Source: Spirochaetaceae bacterium 4572_59
GTDB taxonomy: Bacteria > Spirochaetota > Spirochaetia > DSM-2461
Length of the DNA stretch: 57,857 nucleotides
Reading direction: 5' to 3'
Assembly: GCA_002084805.1 (NCBI GenBank)
Contig: NBMC01000023.1
Span: 1-57,857, forward strand
Numbering within the stretch: position 1 is the stretch's first letter; every line of letters begins with the position of its first letter. The translations under genes were made by a program, and so were the position numbers. The notes beneath the pieces are model-generated. The model had not been told where the DNA came from, did not search any database, and was given only the letters and a program-made list of their open reading frames with translations. Of the stretch, positions 15,487 to 25,829 are shown one piece after another.

Positions 15487-16398
15487 ATGCAGAATATTCG
15501 GCGTTCTTTAATGATTTTCCACTTAAAAGAAGACTATTCTAATGGAGACCTGCAGAGGGCCTTTAAAAAACTTATAAAAAAATACCATCCCGATTTCAAT
15601 CAGGACAAGCAGGACTGGTCTCATAAGAAGATGACAGAAATCAATCTTGCCTATGAACAGTGTAAGAAATATTTAATTATAAAAAATAAAAGAAAAGAAA
15701 CTGATGCGCCAGAGGGTCAATCTCAAAGCATGGTTCATACTCAATATGAGTTCTACAGATCTGCCCAAAGGGATCCCTTCCATACACAACAGGCAGAAGC
15801 CGAACAGAGAAGACAGCAAGATCACAGTCGGGAAACTCTCTCTGATGATCTGTATAAGAACATAAGAGAAATCACAATGCGTTTTAACAGGGCAACAGGC
15901 CGTTATTATGAATACGGTCTGGAGAACAGATACCTGCGTCATGAAGGAACCAGAAGAATCCGCTATAGACAGAGTATAAGAGAACTACAGGAGGTCGTTA
16001 AATCTCTTGATAAGCTCCGCTCCTTATGCCACAAAGAGTATGACCACTATATTCAGGAGCTGTATAGAGATTTTATAATGGATTTCTATGAATACATGAC
16101 ACTGGATGAGACGGATATCCCCCGACATCCAAAGATCAATTCCCATTGGCATAAGATGGAAGAGTATCTCAATGCCAGCCTAATGGATTATCTGGCATCT
16201 TATATGACTAATCGTTTCAATAAAATTAACTGGAAGGTAACATTTACTCATAGTGTAACTTTTATAAACTACCTCAAACGACGTTTCCCTAAGCTGAGAG
16301 AAGACAGCTCCTTTAAGAAGATCGTGAGACTGGCAGAGAGCTATGCAGAAATACGAAGGGAAGAAGAAAAAAACGGAATCCGATTCTTCTTCCCTTGA
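15487..16398 (+). CDS. J-domain protein
   Basis: The N-terminal J-domain (residues about 8-63) has the HPD tripeptide in KKLIKKYHPDFNQDK and a typical final helix (MTEINLAYEQCKKYL). It should stimulate a DnaK-type ATPase. The remaining 240 residues are charged and helical, lack the Gly/Phe and zinc-finger regions of DnaJ, and are not recognised; they presumably select a client. No signal peptide or membrane helix. No ribosome-binding site precedes the ATG and a -10 box sits eight bases upstream, so the mRNA may be leaderless; a second ATG at residue 9 also lacks a ribosome site. It converges on the PPDK-like gene with an 11-base gap. Confidence 0.85.
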   Translation: MQNIRRSLMIFHLKEDYSNGDLQRAFKKLIKKYHPDFNQDKQDWSHKKMTEINLAYEQCKKYLIIKNKRKETDAPEGQSQSMVHTQYEFYRSAQRDPFHTQQAEAEQRRQQDHSRETLSDDLYKNIREITMRFNRATGRYYEYGLENRYLRHEGTRRIRYRQSIRELQEVVKSLDKLRSLCHKEYDHYIQELYRDFIMDFYEYMTLDETDIPRHPKINSHWHKMEEYLNASLMDYLASYMTNRFNKINWKVTFTHSVTFINYLKRRFPKLREDSSFKKIVRLAESYAEIRREEEKNGIRFFFP

Positions 16399-16409
16399 TA
16401 ATATTAGTC

Positions 16410-19028
16410 TTATTTTTTCTTATCTCTTAAAGTCTTCTGAGCTACCGCCAGTTTCGCTATAGGAATACCATAGGGAGAACAGGAAACATAGTTCAGACCA
16501 AGATTCATACAGAATTCAATGTTTTCGGGTTCAGCACCATGTTCACCACAGAGTCCGAGACTCATATCAGGACGAACGATACGGCCTCTTTCCGCTGCAA
16601 TAGAAACCAGCTCTTTTACAGGATCGTTCAAGTATTTGAAAGGATTCCTTTCAAGCAGGTCAAACTCATTGTAATCCGTAAAGAAGGAGTTGAAGTCATC
16701 CCTAGAGATACCATTGGTTGTCTGGGTTAGGTCATTAGTTCCGAAACTGAAAAAATCAGCGTAACGGGCAATCTTATCAGCCTGCAAAGCAGCTCCCGGC
16801 AATTCAATCATTGTACCTACCCGATAGGGTACGGGTTCTGCTATATCATATTTCTGCCTGACTGCCAGCTCAATATCAACTATACCAAGGATTTCTGCTC
16901 CTTCGATACGCTTCCCGAAACGAATGGTTTTAACCTCTCTCTCGGACATTACCACAGGAAGCATAATCTCCGGATGAGAAACAATTTTATCTTCTTTCAT
17001 CAACTTATAGGCAGCTTCAAAGATAGAACGGATCTGCATGGCATAGACTTCCGGAGTGGATATTCCTACACGGATACCTCTATGTCCCAGCATGGGGTTT
17101 ACTTCGCCCATCATATCACAACGCAGACGAACCTCCGCATCTGATACATCGGGGTGGTCTTTCTTGTAGAACTTTATGAACTCGCTCATACTTTCTTTTG
17201 TATGAGGTAAAAACTCGTGCAGGGGTGAATCCAACAGTCTGATAGTAACAGGATGACCTTCCATAATCTTCAGTAGGTTATAAAAATCGGAAGTCTGCAT
17301 ATCACTAAGCTTATCCAAAGCCTTAAAGCGGTCTTTCTTATCTTCTGCAATAATCATTGAACGGAAAAGAGGAATTCTCTCTTCATCAAAAAACATATGT
17401 TCTGTTCGGCACAGCCCGATTCCATCAGCTTTAAACAACTTGGCAAGCAGAGCATCCTTAGGCTGATCTGCATTGGCATGAACATCAAAGTCTTCAATAA
17501 ATTTCTGTGTGAGATCCAGAAACTCCAGAAGACCGCTCTCTTCAATAACTGGCTTTATCAGTTTGACCTTATCAAAATATACAGTCGGTTTGTCATAAGA
17601 AGGAACATCAAGACTGATATAATCCCCTTCCTTTATAGTATGATCACCAATCTTCACAGCTGATTTCAGAAATTTGATATCGGGATTAACCATTGCCACT
17701 TTACCAAGGCTTCTCGCGACAACAGGTGCATGGGAGGCATACCCGCCCTCCTTTGTAATAACACCCTGAGCCACTTCAATAGCTTTTACATCTTCCGCAT
17801 AAGTAGCGGTCATACAAAGGATAAAATTCGCATCAAGACCGCGCTGTGAAGCAATGCGCTGTTCCTGCATCAGTTTTTCTGTTGAAAAATAAACTTTACC
17901 GATAGCAGCACCAACAGAACCCGAAATACCGCCATAGAAGGAAGACATCGATTCGCTTGAAGCCTTATCCAGTACGGGATGCAGGATTTCTGCCAGTCTG
18001 CCGGGCTGTATCGCATTAACAACATACTCATCATCAACAATTTTCTCAGCATTCAGATCCAGAAGGGTTCTTATATGAGCCTGTGTTGATTTATTGTCTG
18101 CCGCATTCTGATCAATAACCCACAGCCGGCCGTCTTCCACTGTAAACTTAATAGTCCGGATCTCTTTATAGTGAGACTCCAGCTGTTTGGCAATGGATTT
18201 CAGCTGATCAAAAAATTTTTTCTTAATCTTTGTAATCTGCTGTCCTTCAGACTCGGTGGCATCAAAGGAATTGGCAAAAAACTTTCCGGAAAGTTCATTA
18301 GTTCCAACAATAATATCACGGCTGTAATAGTTTCCGAAAAAACTTTCTTTTCCATAGTTCCCGAAAGTCATGGCCTGAACCAGCAGAGCCGAATCATTCA
18401 GGGTTTCACTATCTTTCAGGTATTTTGTATAAAGTAATTGAACATAAGCGAGCTGTGCCCAGGGATCGGAAAAAAGCTCTTCGGGATAAACACCTTCCAC
18501 TTCAACAAGAACATTTTTTGTTTTATTAGCAGAATCACAGTTTTTTAAAGATTTTGCCAGTTTTTCCAACAGTTTGCGTCGGGTTGCATCCCCTTCAATT
18601 TCAAGGTCCAGGATGAGAACTCTTCTTATCATATTCCTGTATTCGTGGTAGGCAAACTCCTCACCTACAAACTTAGCAAACCCGTCTATAGTGGTTTTAC
18701 ATAAACCAACATTATGCAGACTGGAAAAAGTATCGATCATGTTCAATTGAGGACTGAGAACATACTTAACCAGCATAGGGTCCTCGGGATCGCCGAATTT
18801 TTTACCGACAACCTTATCCATATTTGATATGGACTCCTGAATCTTGAAACTGTAAGTACCAGATTCATCCAATTCAGCCAATAAGGCATCATTTGAAAGA
18901 ACATATCCCGGTAAAATTGGAATACCGAAACCTGCCAGATGCATGAGCCTCCGTCCTCTATATCCTAATACATCCAGGACATCCTTATCCTGAGTAAATG
19001 CAGTACTGCTGAACGAATAAATATCCAT
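16410..19028 (-). CDS. pyruvate phosphate dikinase-like protein with degenerate ATP domain
   Basis: The central phosphohistidine domain (KEGGYASHAPVVARSLGK, His near 433) and the PEP/pyruvate barrel are well kept: GLCRTEHMF, VTIRLLDSPLHEFLP, GTMIELPGAAL, FFSFGTNDLTQT and the proton-donor Cys in GLCGEHG (about 828). The N-terminal ATP-grasp part is not: the usual SVRSGAxVSMPGMMDT block is replaced by KYVLSPQLNMIDT, and the LQTRNGKR nucleotide segment reads VIDQNAADNKST. It may therefore move phosphate between PEP and its His but not use ATP and phosphate. At 872 residues it is near normal size. It lies third after cfpA, as recalled for TP0746 in Treponema. True PPDK activity cannot be excluded without tests. 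Confidence 0.85.
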   Translation of the reverse strand: MDIYSFSSTAFTQDKDVLDVLGYRGRRLMHLAGFGIPILPGYVLSNDALLAELDESGTYSFKIQESISNMDKVVGKKFGDPEDPMLVKYVLSPQLNMIDTFSSLHNVGLCKTTIDGFAKFVGEEFAYHEYRNMIRRVLILDLEIEGDATRRKLLEKLAKSLKNCDSANKTKNVLVEVEGVYPEELFSDPWAQLAYVQLLYTKYLKDSETLNDSALLVQAMTFGNYGKESFFGNYYSRDIIVGTNELSGKFFANSFDATESEGQQITKIKKKFFDQLKSIAKQLESHYKEIRTIKFTVEDGRLWVIDQNAADNKSTQAHIRTLLDLNAEKIVDDEYVVNAIQPGRLAEILHPVLDKASSESMSSFYGGISGSVGAAIGKVYFSTEKLMQEQRIASQRGLDANFILCMTATYAEDVKAIEVAQGVITKEGGYASHAPVVARSLGKVAMVNPDIKFLKSAVKIGDHTIKEGDYISLDVPSYDKPTVYFDKVKLIKPVIEESGLLEFLDLTQKFIEDFDVHANADQPKDALLAKLFKADGIGLCRTEHMFFDEERIPLFRSMIIAEDKKDRFKALDKLSDMQTSDFYNLLKIMEGHPVTIRLLDSPLHEFLPHTKESMSEFIKFYKKDHPDVSDAEVRLRCDMMGEVNPMLGHRGIRVGISTPEVYAMQIRSIFEAAYKLMKEDKIVSHPEIMLPVVMSEREVKTIRFGKRIEGAEILGIVDIELAVRQKYDIAEPVPYRVGTMIELPGAALQADKIARYADFFSFGTNDLTQTTNGISRDDFNSFFTDYNEFDLLERNPFKYLNDPVKELVSIAAERGRIVRPDMSLGLCGEHGAEPENIEFCMNLGLNYVSCSPYGIPIAKLAVAQKTLRDKKK

Positions 19029-19064
19029 AAAGATCTCTCTTTCCTTATTTTAATGCTACGCTTT

Positions 19065-20003
19065 TTAGAAAAGGTCTAAAACGCTGTTAACAGCCCCTTT
19101 TAAAAATACTTCAAAGCGGAAGCTGGCACCTTCAAAAAGGTATTTTCTCAATTTTGATACATCTTTTATATCATCACCAGTCACACTGAACATAATGGGA
19201 GTACCATGTTTTACCTTACCCCATTTAAAAAGGGTATTGATATCATTGATTCTTTCTCCATCATACCAGATAAGAACATCCAAACCGGGGTGTTTTGCCT
19301 TATAGCTTTCAATTATTTTTTTCCAGGCTTCAACATTGCCGTTATGAAAGAGCTCATTTGTAACCTGAACGGCGTATTTTGTAGACAGCTTTCTGGATCC
19401 TCCCGCAACAGAATTAGCAGAGGTAGCCTTCACTTCGTTCTTAGGCTCAGATTTCTTTTTAGGAACGGCATCAGGATTGATATAGGCTTTCTTGGTCCTG
19501 ATTTTTGCACCACCCAAAAGGGCGAACAAATCATCACAGGCTGATAGTTCCGTTTTTTTATCATTTTCCTTTCGACTTTTAACAAAACAGATCATCAACT
19601 CATTATGATAGAGCGGCAACAATGATTCCCAATGGTCTTTATTCGCAGGATTTATAACGGAAAGATTTCCGCTTGAATCGTAGAAAGCTAAAATCAAATT
19701 CAATTGAGTCCACTGCGATACGACATCAACTATTGATTCTACCGATTCCACTGACTTTTTAAGGTTCCGGGATAGGCATGTATAGCTGAATTTATCGACT
19801 AGCAGAATGTTGAGTACAGGCCTCAGCTGCTGAGGAGAGATTTCGCCCTCCTCCAGAGCTTCGGTCAGTACATCAGCCAGATTCAGCCCATCCTCAACAT
19901 CACCTGAAAAGGATAGAGCCTTTTTAAAATGCCCCAGAGCAAGATTGAACCCTACTCTGGTGGATAATAAATTATATTTATTATCGCTGATGTTTTGAGC
20001 CAT
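19065..20003 (-). CDS. spirochaete protein of unknown function between cfpA and the PPDK-like gene
   Basis: Not a family with known function. The 312-residue product is soluble. Residues about 10-150 form a globular part (ALGHFKKALSFSGDVEDGL, LILAFYDSSGNLSVINPANK). A lysine-rich linker follows (KKKSEPKNEVKATSANS, about 185-205). The C-terminal part (about 212-312) contains YAVQVTNELFHNGNVEAWK and a beta-rich end. The ATG lies one base after the cfpA stop with only a weak ribosome site, so translation is probably coupled to cfpA. Position matches the gene I recall as TP0747 in Treponema pallidum. A filament-associated role is inference. Confidence 0.75.
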   Translation of the reverse strand: MAQNISDNKYNLLSTRVGFNLALGHFKKALSFSGDVEDGLNLADVLTEALEEGEISPQQLRPVLNILLVDKFSYTCLSRNLKKSVESVESIVDVVSQWTQLNLILAFYDSSGNLSVINPANKDHWESLLPLYHNELMICFVKSRKENDKKTELSACDDLFALLGGAKIRTKKAYINPDAVPKKKSEPKNEVKATSANSVAGGSRKLSTKYAVQVTNELFHNGNVEAWKKIIESYKAKHPGLDVLIWYDGERINDINTLFKWGKVKHGTPIMFSVTGDDIKDVSKLRKYLFEGASFRFEVFLKGAVNSVLDLF

Positions 20004-20004
20004 A

Positions 20005-21966
20005 TTAAATCTCGCTTAATTCATCCAGATTTACTTTCTTCCGTCTGGAAGGAGTTACATCAGCTTTACCTTTAGGAGCGTCCTCAATATTTTTACTTTT
20101 GATCGCTTCTGCGTATTCTGAAGAAGAGCCAACTGCTGCAGCTTCCGTGGTAAAGCTTTGATTGATATCATCACGAACAGTAGAACGTCTCCGTTTGAAG
20201 GAAGCAAACGCTGCGTCCTGGAATCCTTTGGAGACTCCATTCAGGAATTCATTCATAACGTTAGCCATACTGTTCAGAGTGAACTTTTTACGTTTAATAC
20301 TATTGATATCCATATCAAGCACCAGACCGGGCTGGACATGATAGGGATTGATCATGTAATCGAACTCATCAAACATTTTCTCGAGGAAGTCGATTCTATG
20401 ATCCATAACCACTCTTGTTTTAGGATTTTCATATCCGAACGTTGTGGCTACTTTATCCCTGGATCTTCTGAGCATTCTCTTCATGAGATCTTTTTCATAG
20501 AGATAGGTCTGATTCAGACGTTCAACATCCGTATCCTCCACTCTCATTTTAAGTATTTCATTCCAATTTTTTTCCTGTTCTTCGTATACAGGATCGCCAG
20601 AAATATCTTTAATTTCTTTTTTGATCCGGGGAGCCACTTTTTTAGCCAAGTCATCAAAATCATTGATACCTCTGGCTTTTTTACCCTGATAAACAACTTC
20701 AGCCACATCCCAGAGATGAAGAACTTCACGATGAAACTCATCCATCTGATCATCATAATTCTTTCTAAGCTTTTCCAGCTGATTGTTATCATAAAACTTC
20801 AACATGATCTGATACCGTTCATCAGGCAGACGTACAGGATCAGTATCTTCGTACTCCCGGACAATCAGCTCTCTGGCGTTTTTCAGGTTTTCGATGTACT
20901 GATAACCCATTTTACTGGTATCCAGAATAGATGTCAGATTATTAACAGCGGTATTAAAACCTCTGTTTCTGATATTTTCGTTATCAATAATCTTTTTAAT
21001 ATTTTCACGGATGTTCTGAGGATCGAATTCATCCTGAGAGATTTCAGCTCTCAGTCCTTCAATTTTTTCTACTAGAGTTTTAGCCATAAATGCATATCTT
21101 CTAGAACTCTCATCTTCCTTGTCATCATCTGTAAATTCAGGAATCTTCTTGATCCTTTCAAACATCAGTTCGGTATCGGTCAGTTCTTCTTTACCTTCGT
21201 CTACCAGCTGATCCTGCAGGACTTCAATTTCCTTATCTATCATATCCATGACAGTTTTGGAAATCTGATCTTTTATGATATATTCAACAGATGCCTGATA
21301 CTGAAAAATTGGACTGATCAGCTCTGATTCCAGAATATTGATAGACAGCTTTACATCGGTAACAGTTTTAGGTTTAAACTGATTATCTTTAAATGAACAC
21401 TTAATAATGGAGTACGCATTCTCACCACGGATAAATGCACCAACATCTGTTTTCTGTCTCAGCAGAGCATTTGTTTCATTTTCAAGATCGTTCAATCCTC
21501 GCTGCACATGTCCCTGAAGGTGTCCATACATATTAACGATAGATTTTTCAATCTCACCGGTATTGAACTTGTCAGCTCCACCGATCTGATCCAACATTTC
21601 CGAAATTTCTTTCGGGGTGTAGCGAGCAAGAGCCTTGGTTTCTTCTTTATCGATAAAACCACGGATTTTTTTCACCATCTCATCTTCACTCGTTACAACA
21701 TAACGGTTAAACATGTTCTGGTAATTCTGATTATAATAGTTGTACAGTTTCTGTTTCAGACCACCCATTACATCCAGTTCTTTTAGGACTTCAGGTGGGA
21801 GCTTAGTTTGCAGTTCACTTAGAATCTTATCCGATTCTTCCTGTACTACTCGCTCAAATTCATCATTCTGTGCACGCCCTTCCTGTGCGAGACTATTCCT
21901 TGAACCAACTGCTGAAGGTTTCGTAGGATGAAATACATTAGGACTTCTGGGAAGATCACCGGCCAT
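20005..21966 (-). CDS. cfpA: cytoplasmic filament protein A
   Basis: The 653-residue sequence opens [20 protein letters not shown] and is strongly helical and charged throughout, as in treponemal CfpA, the subunit of the ribbon of cytoplasmic filaments that runs along the cell under the flagella and affects division. No catalytic motif, signal peptide or membrane segment. Long coiled-coil-like stretches occupy roughly residues 30-560, and the C-terminal 70 residues are basic and low-complexity. It is somewhat shorter than the Treponema protein as I remember it (about 678). GAGGAGAG precedes the ATG. It heads a set with the unknown gene and the PPDK-like gene. The name rests on recognition of the sequence and the neighbours. 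Confidence 0.87.
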   Translation of the reverse strand: MAGDLPRSPNVFHPTKPSAVGSRNSLAQEGRAQNDEFERVVQEESDKILSELQTKLPPEVLKELDVMGGLKQKLYNYYNQNYQNMFNRYVVTSEDEMVKKIRGFIDKEETKALARYTPKEISEMLDQIGGADKFNTGEIEKSIVNMYGHLQGHVQRGLNDLENETNALLRQKTDVGAFIRGENAYSIIKCSFKDNQFKPKTVTDVKLSINILESELISPIFQYQASVEYIIKDQISKTVMDMIDKEIEVLQDQLVDEGKEELTDTELMFERIKKIPEFTDDDKEDESSRRYAFMAKTLVEKIEGLRAEISQDEFDPQNIRENIKKIIDNENIRNRGFNTAVNNLTSILDTSKMGYQYIENLKNARELIVREYEDTDPVRLPDERYQIMLKFYDNNQLEKLRKNYDDQMDEFHREVLHLWDVAEVVYQGKKARGINDFDDLAKKVAPRIKKEIKDISGDPVYEEQEKNWNEILKMRVEDTDVERLNQTYLYEKDLMKRMLRRSRDKVATTFGYENPKTRVVMDHRIDFLEKMFDEFDYMINPYHVQPGLVLDMDINSIKRKKFTLNSMANVMNEFLNGVSKGFQDAAFASFKRRRSTVRDDINQSFTTEAAAVGSSSEYAEAIKSKNIEDAPKGKADVTPSRRKKVNLDELSEI

Positions 21967-22031
21967 TTTACTCTCCTCTAATTTATAGTTTAATCACTTT
22001 GCAGTAATGCAACGAACTATAATACCTTTAA

Positions 22032-22059
22032 ATTATAGTACAAAATTTACGTTATCCAA
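22032..22059 (-). promoter_or_regulatory. promoter of cfpA
   Basis: TTGGAT (22054-22059), 16-nt spacer, TATAAT (22032-22037) on the minus strand. The leader would be about 60 nt, with the ribosome site GAGGAG next to the start. Confidence 0.55.
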
Positions 22060-22148
22060 GTACATTTTTAATTAAAAATGAATCTTATCAATAGAAAAGG
22101 GGATTTTTTAACCATTATTAAAAAATATAATAGCAGATTCTCTATTAA

Positions 22149-24821
22149 TCACTCGACTTCCCTCAGTTTATTATTAAGTTTCTCTCGAAACTGTTCACTT
22201 AAGGAGGTGTCAGCCATTTCCCTCAGTTCCCCCAAGAGCCTCGATTCTTCACTGAAAGTGAGAGAATCTTGATTCATTTCTTCTTCTATTGCTATCAGAC
22301 GTTTCTGTTTAGATTCCACATCCCGTCTTATCAGACGGGATGCTATAAACCAGATATTATCTCCTTTCCTGATAGTATAAATACTCTCATCAGGAAGTAT
22401 AAGTTTATTTCCAGCCCAGATCCAATCGGGATTGTTTCCTTCAAAAACTTTATACTCCAGATCGTGGTATCCATTCCTGACAGCAATATCATTCGAGACA
22501 AGGTGAATATCCACCAAGCTTATCAGTATCTCATCAATTTTAAGATAGGCCAGGGCTTCTTCACTTGTACGGGGGCGTCGTTCGGTTTCAACAACCGGTT
22601 CCGGCTCTTCAGTATCCGCTGATCCGCTATCACTGTCCGGGACACTATCACTGTCCGGTACACTATCACTGTCCGGTACACTATCACTGTCCGGTACGCT
22701 ATCACTGTCCGATACGCTATCACTGTCCGGTACACTATCACTGTCCGGTACACTATCACTGTCCGGTACACTATCACTGTCCGGTACACTATCACTGTCC
22801 GGTACACTAACACTGTCCGGTACACTAACACTGTCCGGTACACTATCACTGTCCGGTACACTAACACTGTCTGATCCGCTAGAATCAGAACTAGCTTTGA
22901 CCACAACCGTAGTGGCGACCCTATCCAATGAAGAACTAGTCAAATATTTATAGCTTCCGAATCCGGCCGCAGCCAGAAGAAGTATCAGTAGAATAATAAG
23001 AAAGGGAAACTTCGACTTCCCAGGCAGCCCATGAGAGCCTGCAGACAAAGCCCCCGCGCCCGGTTTCTGCATTTTCAGTTCTGCAGCCGTCAATTTTCTC
23101 TGAAAAGGTTCTACAGAAGAGCTCTCTTTTTTCTCAGAGCTAGTGTTTTTTTTAGCTGAGATAGCTCCGGTAACCGGTTTTCTATCATTCTCTGTTGTCA
23201 GATCCGCATCCCTGAATGAGGGCTTTGCTCCATACAAAGTTGCAAGCAGATTATTTAAACGATTTTTCTCACTTTCAAAAAAAGCCTGATCAGGAGATAT
23301 AATCCCGAGCATCTCCCCGGAAAGATCCTCAGCTTTTCTGAAATTGTGAGGATTCAATTTGTGTGTACTTATACGATAAAGAATAAATGGTCCTGTTCCC
23401 CCATGATACAGATCTCCCAGGACAGGCAACAGAGAGGACGGCTCATCCCATTTCGCCAGGATGTTCTCAATTTTAATCTGCAGGGCAACCGTATCCGTAT
23501 CACTGTATTTTAACAGGGTCAGGGCATTGTTCAAATAGAGGGATTCCAGCCCGGGAGTTATGGGCTTATCCCATTTTATACTGCTTAGGGAAGCAGGAGA
23601 AACTGCATCCACAAGAACGCTATTTATAATTTCTTCCAGTTTATACAGGTTTTCCCAGTGATCCCTACCTTCCCACGCTTCAAAGTAGGAGTGTAAAAAT
23701 CCCATATATTTTTCAACAAGTTTCTCTATGCCAGGCGGATCTTTTTCCAGAACAAGGGGATAACCACGCAGAGTCTTCAACTCCGTTTCATCTCCCTCAA
23801 CTGTTCTCCAGGTCAGAGTTTTTCTATCAGCTGAAACATGCCAGCCATTTTCGTGAACAGGAACTTCATCACCTTGACCATAGGGTATAAAAAGAGAATT
23901 ATCTTCTCCGAAACGAACAAACAGATTTTCCTTTATGATCTCTGCGTTCATATCGCCATGCACCCAGCGCTTACCCGCTTGAAGCAATACAGGTTTTACC
24001 GGAGAGCTAGCAGAAGCTGAGGCTCCCGGAAAGAGCCTGATGAGATGTTCTGGAATTTCAGGACGTATAGTTAAAATGGAAAGAGACTTATTTCGAAGAA
24101 CCCTTCTTTTAATATGATGAACGAGAGACTCCCGCTCTTCAACTGTCATTGACTCTTCAGGGACATGGGTAAAGACTGCATACACCTCATCCGGATCAAT
24201 GCCCTGAGAGGCCAGTTCTGAGAAATACTGGTTTTCAAGATCCATGGCAATCCACTCTTTATGATAAAGATAGAATTTCCCATTTTTGCTTATAAAAAAT
24301 GCAGGTTTATTCAATTCTTCCCTGGTATAGCGCAGGGGGTTCTTCAACAGAAGGCTCTTAATCCTGTCAAAACGGTAAAGACAGTGCAGGTCCACCTGCT
24401 CCCGTTTCTGAAGATCGAAAAGCAATTCATTATCGAAGTTCAGATGGATATTTCCATTATTATAAAAATAAAGGGTATGACGGTTTCCCGAGTCCTTAAC
24501 ATGCCGATAATCGGCCAACTCCCTGGCTGAAAGATTCAGACTCTTGAAAAATTTTCTGAAGTGATCAATAACTTCCACATCGCCCAGATAAGAAAGTTTA
24601 TGTTTTCTTGCATAACGGACTTCCTGAAAAGGGTTTCCTGTAAAACTGGATGTGATAATTATCCGGGACGTTATATCATGCAAAGCATCCGGAATATCCG
24701 GAATATTACCGATTCTAAGAAACGGATTTTCATCATCTCTGTCACTACCAAGATATATTACATAGCACTCTGTACCGAGATGAAATACACGATGCTGGAT
24801 GTCACTGTTGCCCTTTGCCAT
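22149..24821 (-). CDS. single-pass membrane protein with SD-rich repeat stalk and LysM-like C-terminus
   Basis: No named family covers the protein. The large N-terminal part (residues 1 to about 595) is soluble and unrecognised. A single membrane helix follows ([20 protein letters not shown], about 603-622). Then comes a low-complexity stalk of about 14 hexapeptides, mostly VPDSDS (about 647-732), an acidic Glu-Pro segment, and a C-terminal module with [17 protein letters not shown] and [17 protein letters not shown], the two halves of a LysM-like peptidoglycan-binding domain in swapped order. With no signal peptide the likely topology is N-terminus in the cytoplasm, stalk and LysM part in the periplasm. 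AAAGGGGG precedes the ATG. It lies just upstream of cfpA, so it could join filaments to the wall; that is inference. Confidence 0.82.
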   Translation of the reverse strand: MAKGNSDIQHRVFHLGTECYVIYLGSDRDDENPFLRIGNIPDIPDALHDITSRIIITSSFTGNPFQEVRYARKHKLSYLGDVEVIDHFRKFFKSLNLSARELADYRHVKDSGNRHTLYFYNNGNIHLNFDNELLFDLQKREQVDLHCLYRFDRIKSLLLKNPLRYTREELNKPAFFISKNGKFYLYHKEWIAMDLENQYFSELASQGIDPDEVYAVFTHVPEESMTVEERESLVHHIKRRVLRNKSLSILTIRPEIPEHLIRLFPGASASASSPVKPVLLQAGKRWVHGDMNAEIIKENLFVRFGEDNSLFIPYGQGDEVPVHENGWHVSADRKTLTWRTVEGDETELKTLRGYPLVLEKDPPGIEKLVEKYMGFLHSYFEAWEGRDHWENLYKLEEIINSVLVDAVSPASLSSIKWDKPITPGLESLYLNNALTLLKYSDTDTVALQIKIENILAKWDEPSSLLPVLGDLYHGGTGPFILYRISTHKLNPHNFRKAEDLSGEMLGIISPDQAFFESEKNRLNNLLATLYGAKPSFRDADLTTENDRKPVTGAISAKKNTSSEKKESSSVEPFQRKLTAAELKMQKPGAGALSAGSHGLPGKSKFPFLIILLILLLAAAGFGSYKYLTSSSLDRVATTVVVKASSDSSGSDSVSVPDSDSVPDSVSVPDSVSVPDSDSVPDSDSVPDSDSVPDSDSVPDSDSVSDSDSVPDSDSVPDSDSVPDSDSVPDSDSGSADTEEPEPVVETERRPRTSEEALAYLKIDEILISLVDIHLVSNDIAVRNGYHDLEYKVFEGNNPDWIWAGNKLILPDESIYTIRKGDNIWFIASRLIRRDVESKQKRLIAIEEEMNQDSLTFSEESRLLGELREMADTSLSEQFREKLNNKLREVE
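22624..22875. repeat. 18-bp tandem repeat, about 14 units, coding for VPDSDS
   Basis: Units of the form ACTATCACTGTCCGGTAC repeat head to tail with few changes (TAACAC for TATCAC in three units, GATACG or GTACGC in two). All changes keep the reading frame. Near-identity at the DNA level suggests recent expansion and contraction by slippage. It creates long spurious ORFs in other frames. Confidence 0.95.
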
Positions 24822-24892
24822 GTAACCCCCTTTCAGGTTTTTACTTAAAACCTTCGTTCAACAAATATATTATATAGTATACAGGGTTTTTT

Positions 24893-25825
24893 TTATTTAT
24901 TCTTCAATTCCTTCTCTGACATAAAAAAATTATACAATGGACGGGGAAAAGTCCATTTTTGATTCTGAAATTCGTTCCTTTCATGCATAATTCCAAGATA
25001 GAGAATGACAGAACGCTGAATTTTATAAAGTTCTATTGTCTGCTCTCTGAGTTCTTCCTCAGAAATACTCATAGAATGACCATCCTGAAGAGGATGTTTC
25101 AGAGAGTTGACTGTATCACTCAGCTTCCGCCTACTCCCTTTTATACAATCCATATATAAATCATAAATGGCATGCAGTGAGGGCGACTGGCTGGCAGACA
25201 GCTCATTCTTCACCCCTTTCATATCATGAAAGAACTGATAAAGAGAGGGCAGATCCTTTTCTGGACTGTCCCAGAAGGTCAACAGATAATCCTTAACAGA
25301 ATCCCATAAGGTCCATCCATGCAGAAAAGCATTCCGCAGCAGATAGTAGCGCATGGATCCCGGCCGGTATCCGGTAAGGCCAATTTTCAGGTTTCCAGGC
25401 TCAGCATAAAAGTGCTTTCTATCCTGATTTTCCGATTCTATCAGAAAAAACCGCCCCGCCCGGTACAGTTCCATCAAACGGTTGTAACAGATGGATAGAG
25501 ACGTAAATCTGTTTTTCTGATTCTGTCTTATTGTAAAACTGCTGCTGCTCAGACGGACCTGATCACCCACAGCAAAATCACACTTTCTGCAGAAACCACA
25601 GAGGTTCAGATAAAGATTATGCTTGAGAGAAAACATGGTGTACTGATATTCCTCTTCAGAATTGGTAATAATACTATGAAGGGGATACTCCTCTTCTTCA
25701 TCCAGAAAGATTCTGTCGGGAATCAGTTCTTTAATCCTGCCACGAAGCTCCAGTTCCTGCTGATCCTCGATTTCATCACCCTTTAAATTTACTGAATACT
25801 GACAAAGATGCCAGGCCTCCTTCAT
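24893..25825 (-). CDS. hypothetical protein, possibly the 3' part of a frameshifted TPR gene
   Basis: The open frame reaches up to 25927, overlapping the upstream gene by 98 bases, but an ATG at 25825 (MKEAWHLCQYSVNLKGDE) lies four bases after that gene's stop, giving a 310-residue product. Neither start has a good ribosome site. The frame reads well through the overlap (RELMKEAWHLCQ), so a frameshift joining the two ORFs into one protein of about 490 residues is the main alternative. The sequence is soluble and mostly helical, with a Cys cluster NLCGFCRKCDF near residue 90 that might bind metal. No family recognised. The gene lies upstream of the LysM-like membrane protein. Confidence 0.6.
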   Translation of the reverse strand: MKEAWHLCQYSVNLKGDEIEDQQELELRGRIKELIPDRIFLDEEEEYPLHSIITNSEEEYQYTMFSLKHNLYLNLCGFCRKCDFAVGDQVRLSSSSFTIRQNQKNRFTSLSICYNRLMELYRAGRFFLIESENQDRKHFYAEPGNLKIGLTGYRPGSMRYYLLRNAFLHGWTLWDSVKDYLLTFWDSPEKDLPSLYQFFHDMKGVKNELSASQSPSLHAIYDLYMDCIKGSRRKLSDTVNSLKHPLQDGHSMSISEEELREQTIELYKIQRSVILYLGIMHERNEFQNQKWTFPRPLYNFFMSEKELKNK

Positions 25826-25829
25826 AAGT

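Noticed and set aside
20158-21075. 305-codon plus-strand ORF opposite cfpA
   Set aside because: It is antisense to a well-recognised helical protein, has no ribosome site, and its hydrophobic composition is what the complement of charged helical codons gives.
22624-22875. CRISPR array
   Set aside because: Units are contiguous without spacers and lie inside a coding frame.
22523-22906. Long minus- and plus-strand ORFs made of RTVIVY or HYHCPV repeats
   Set aside because: They are other-frame readings of the 18-bp repeat; the VPDSDS frame is continuous with a large protein on both sides.
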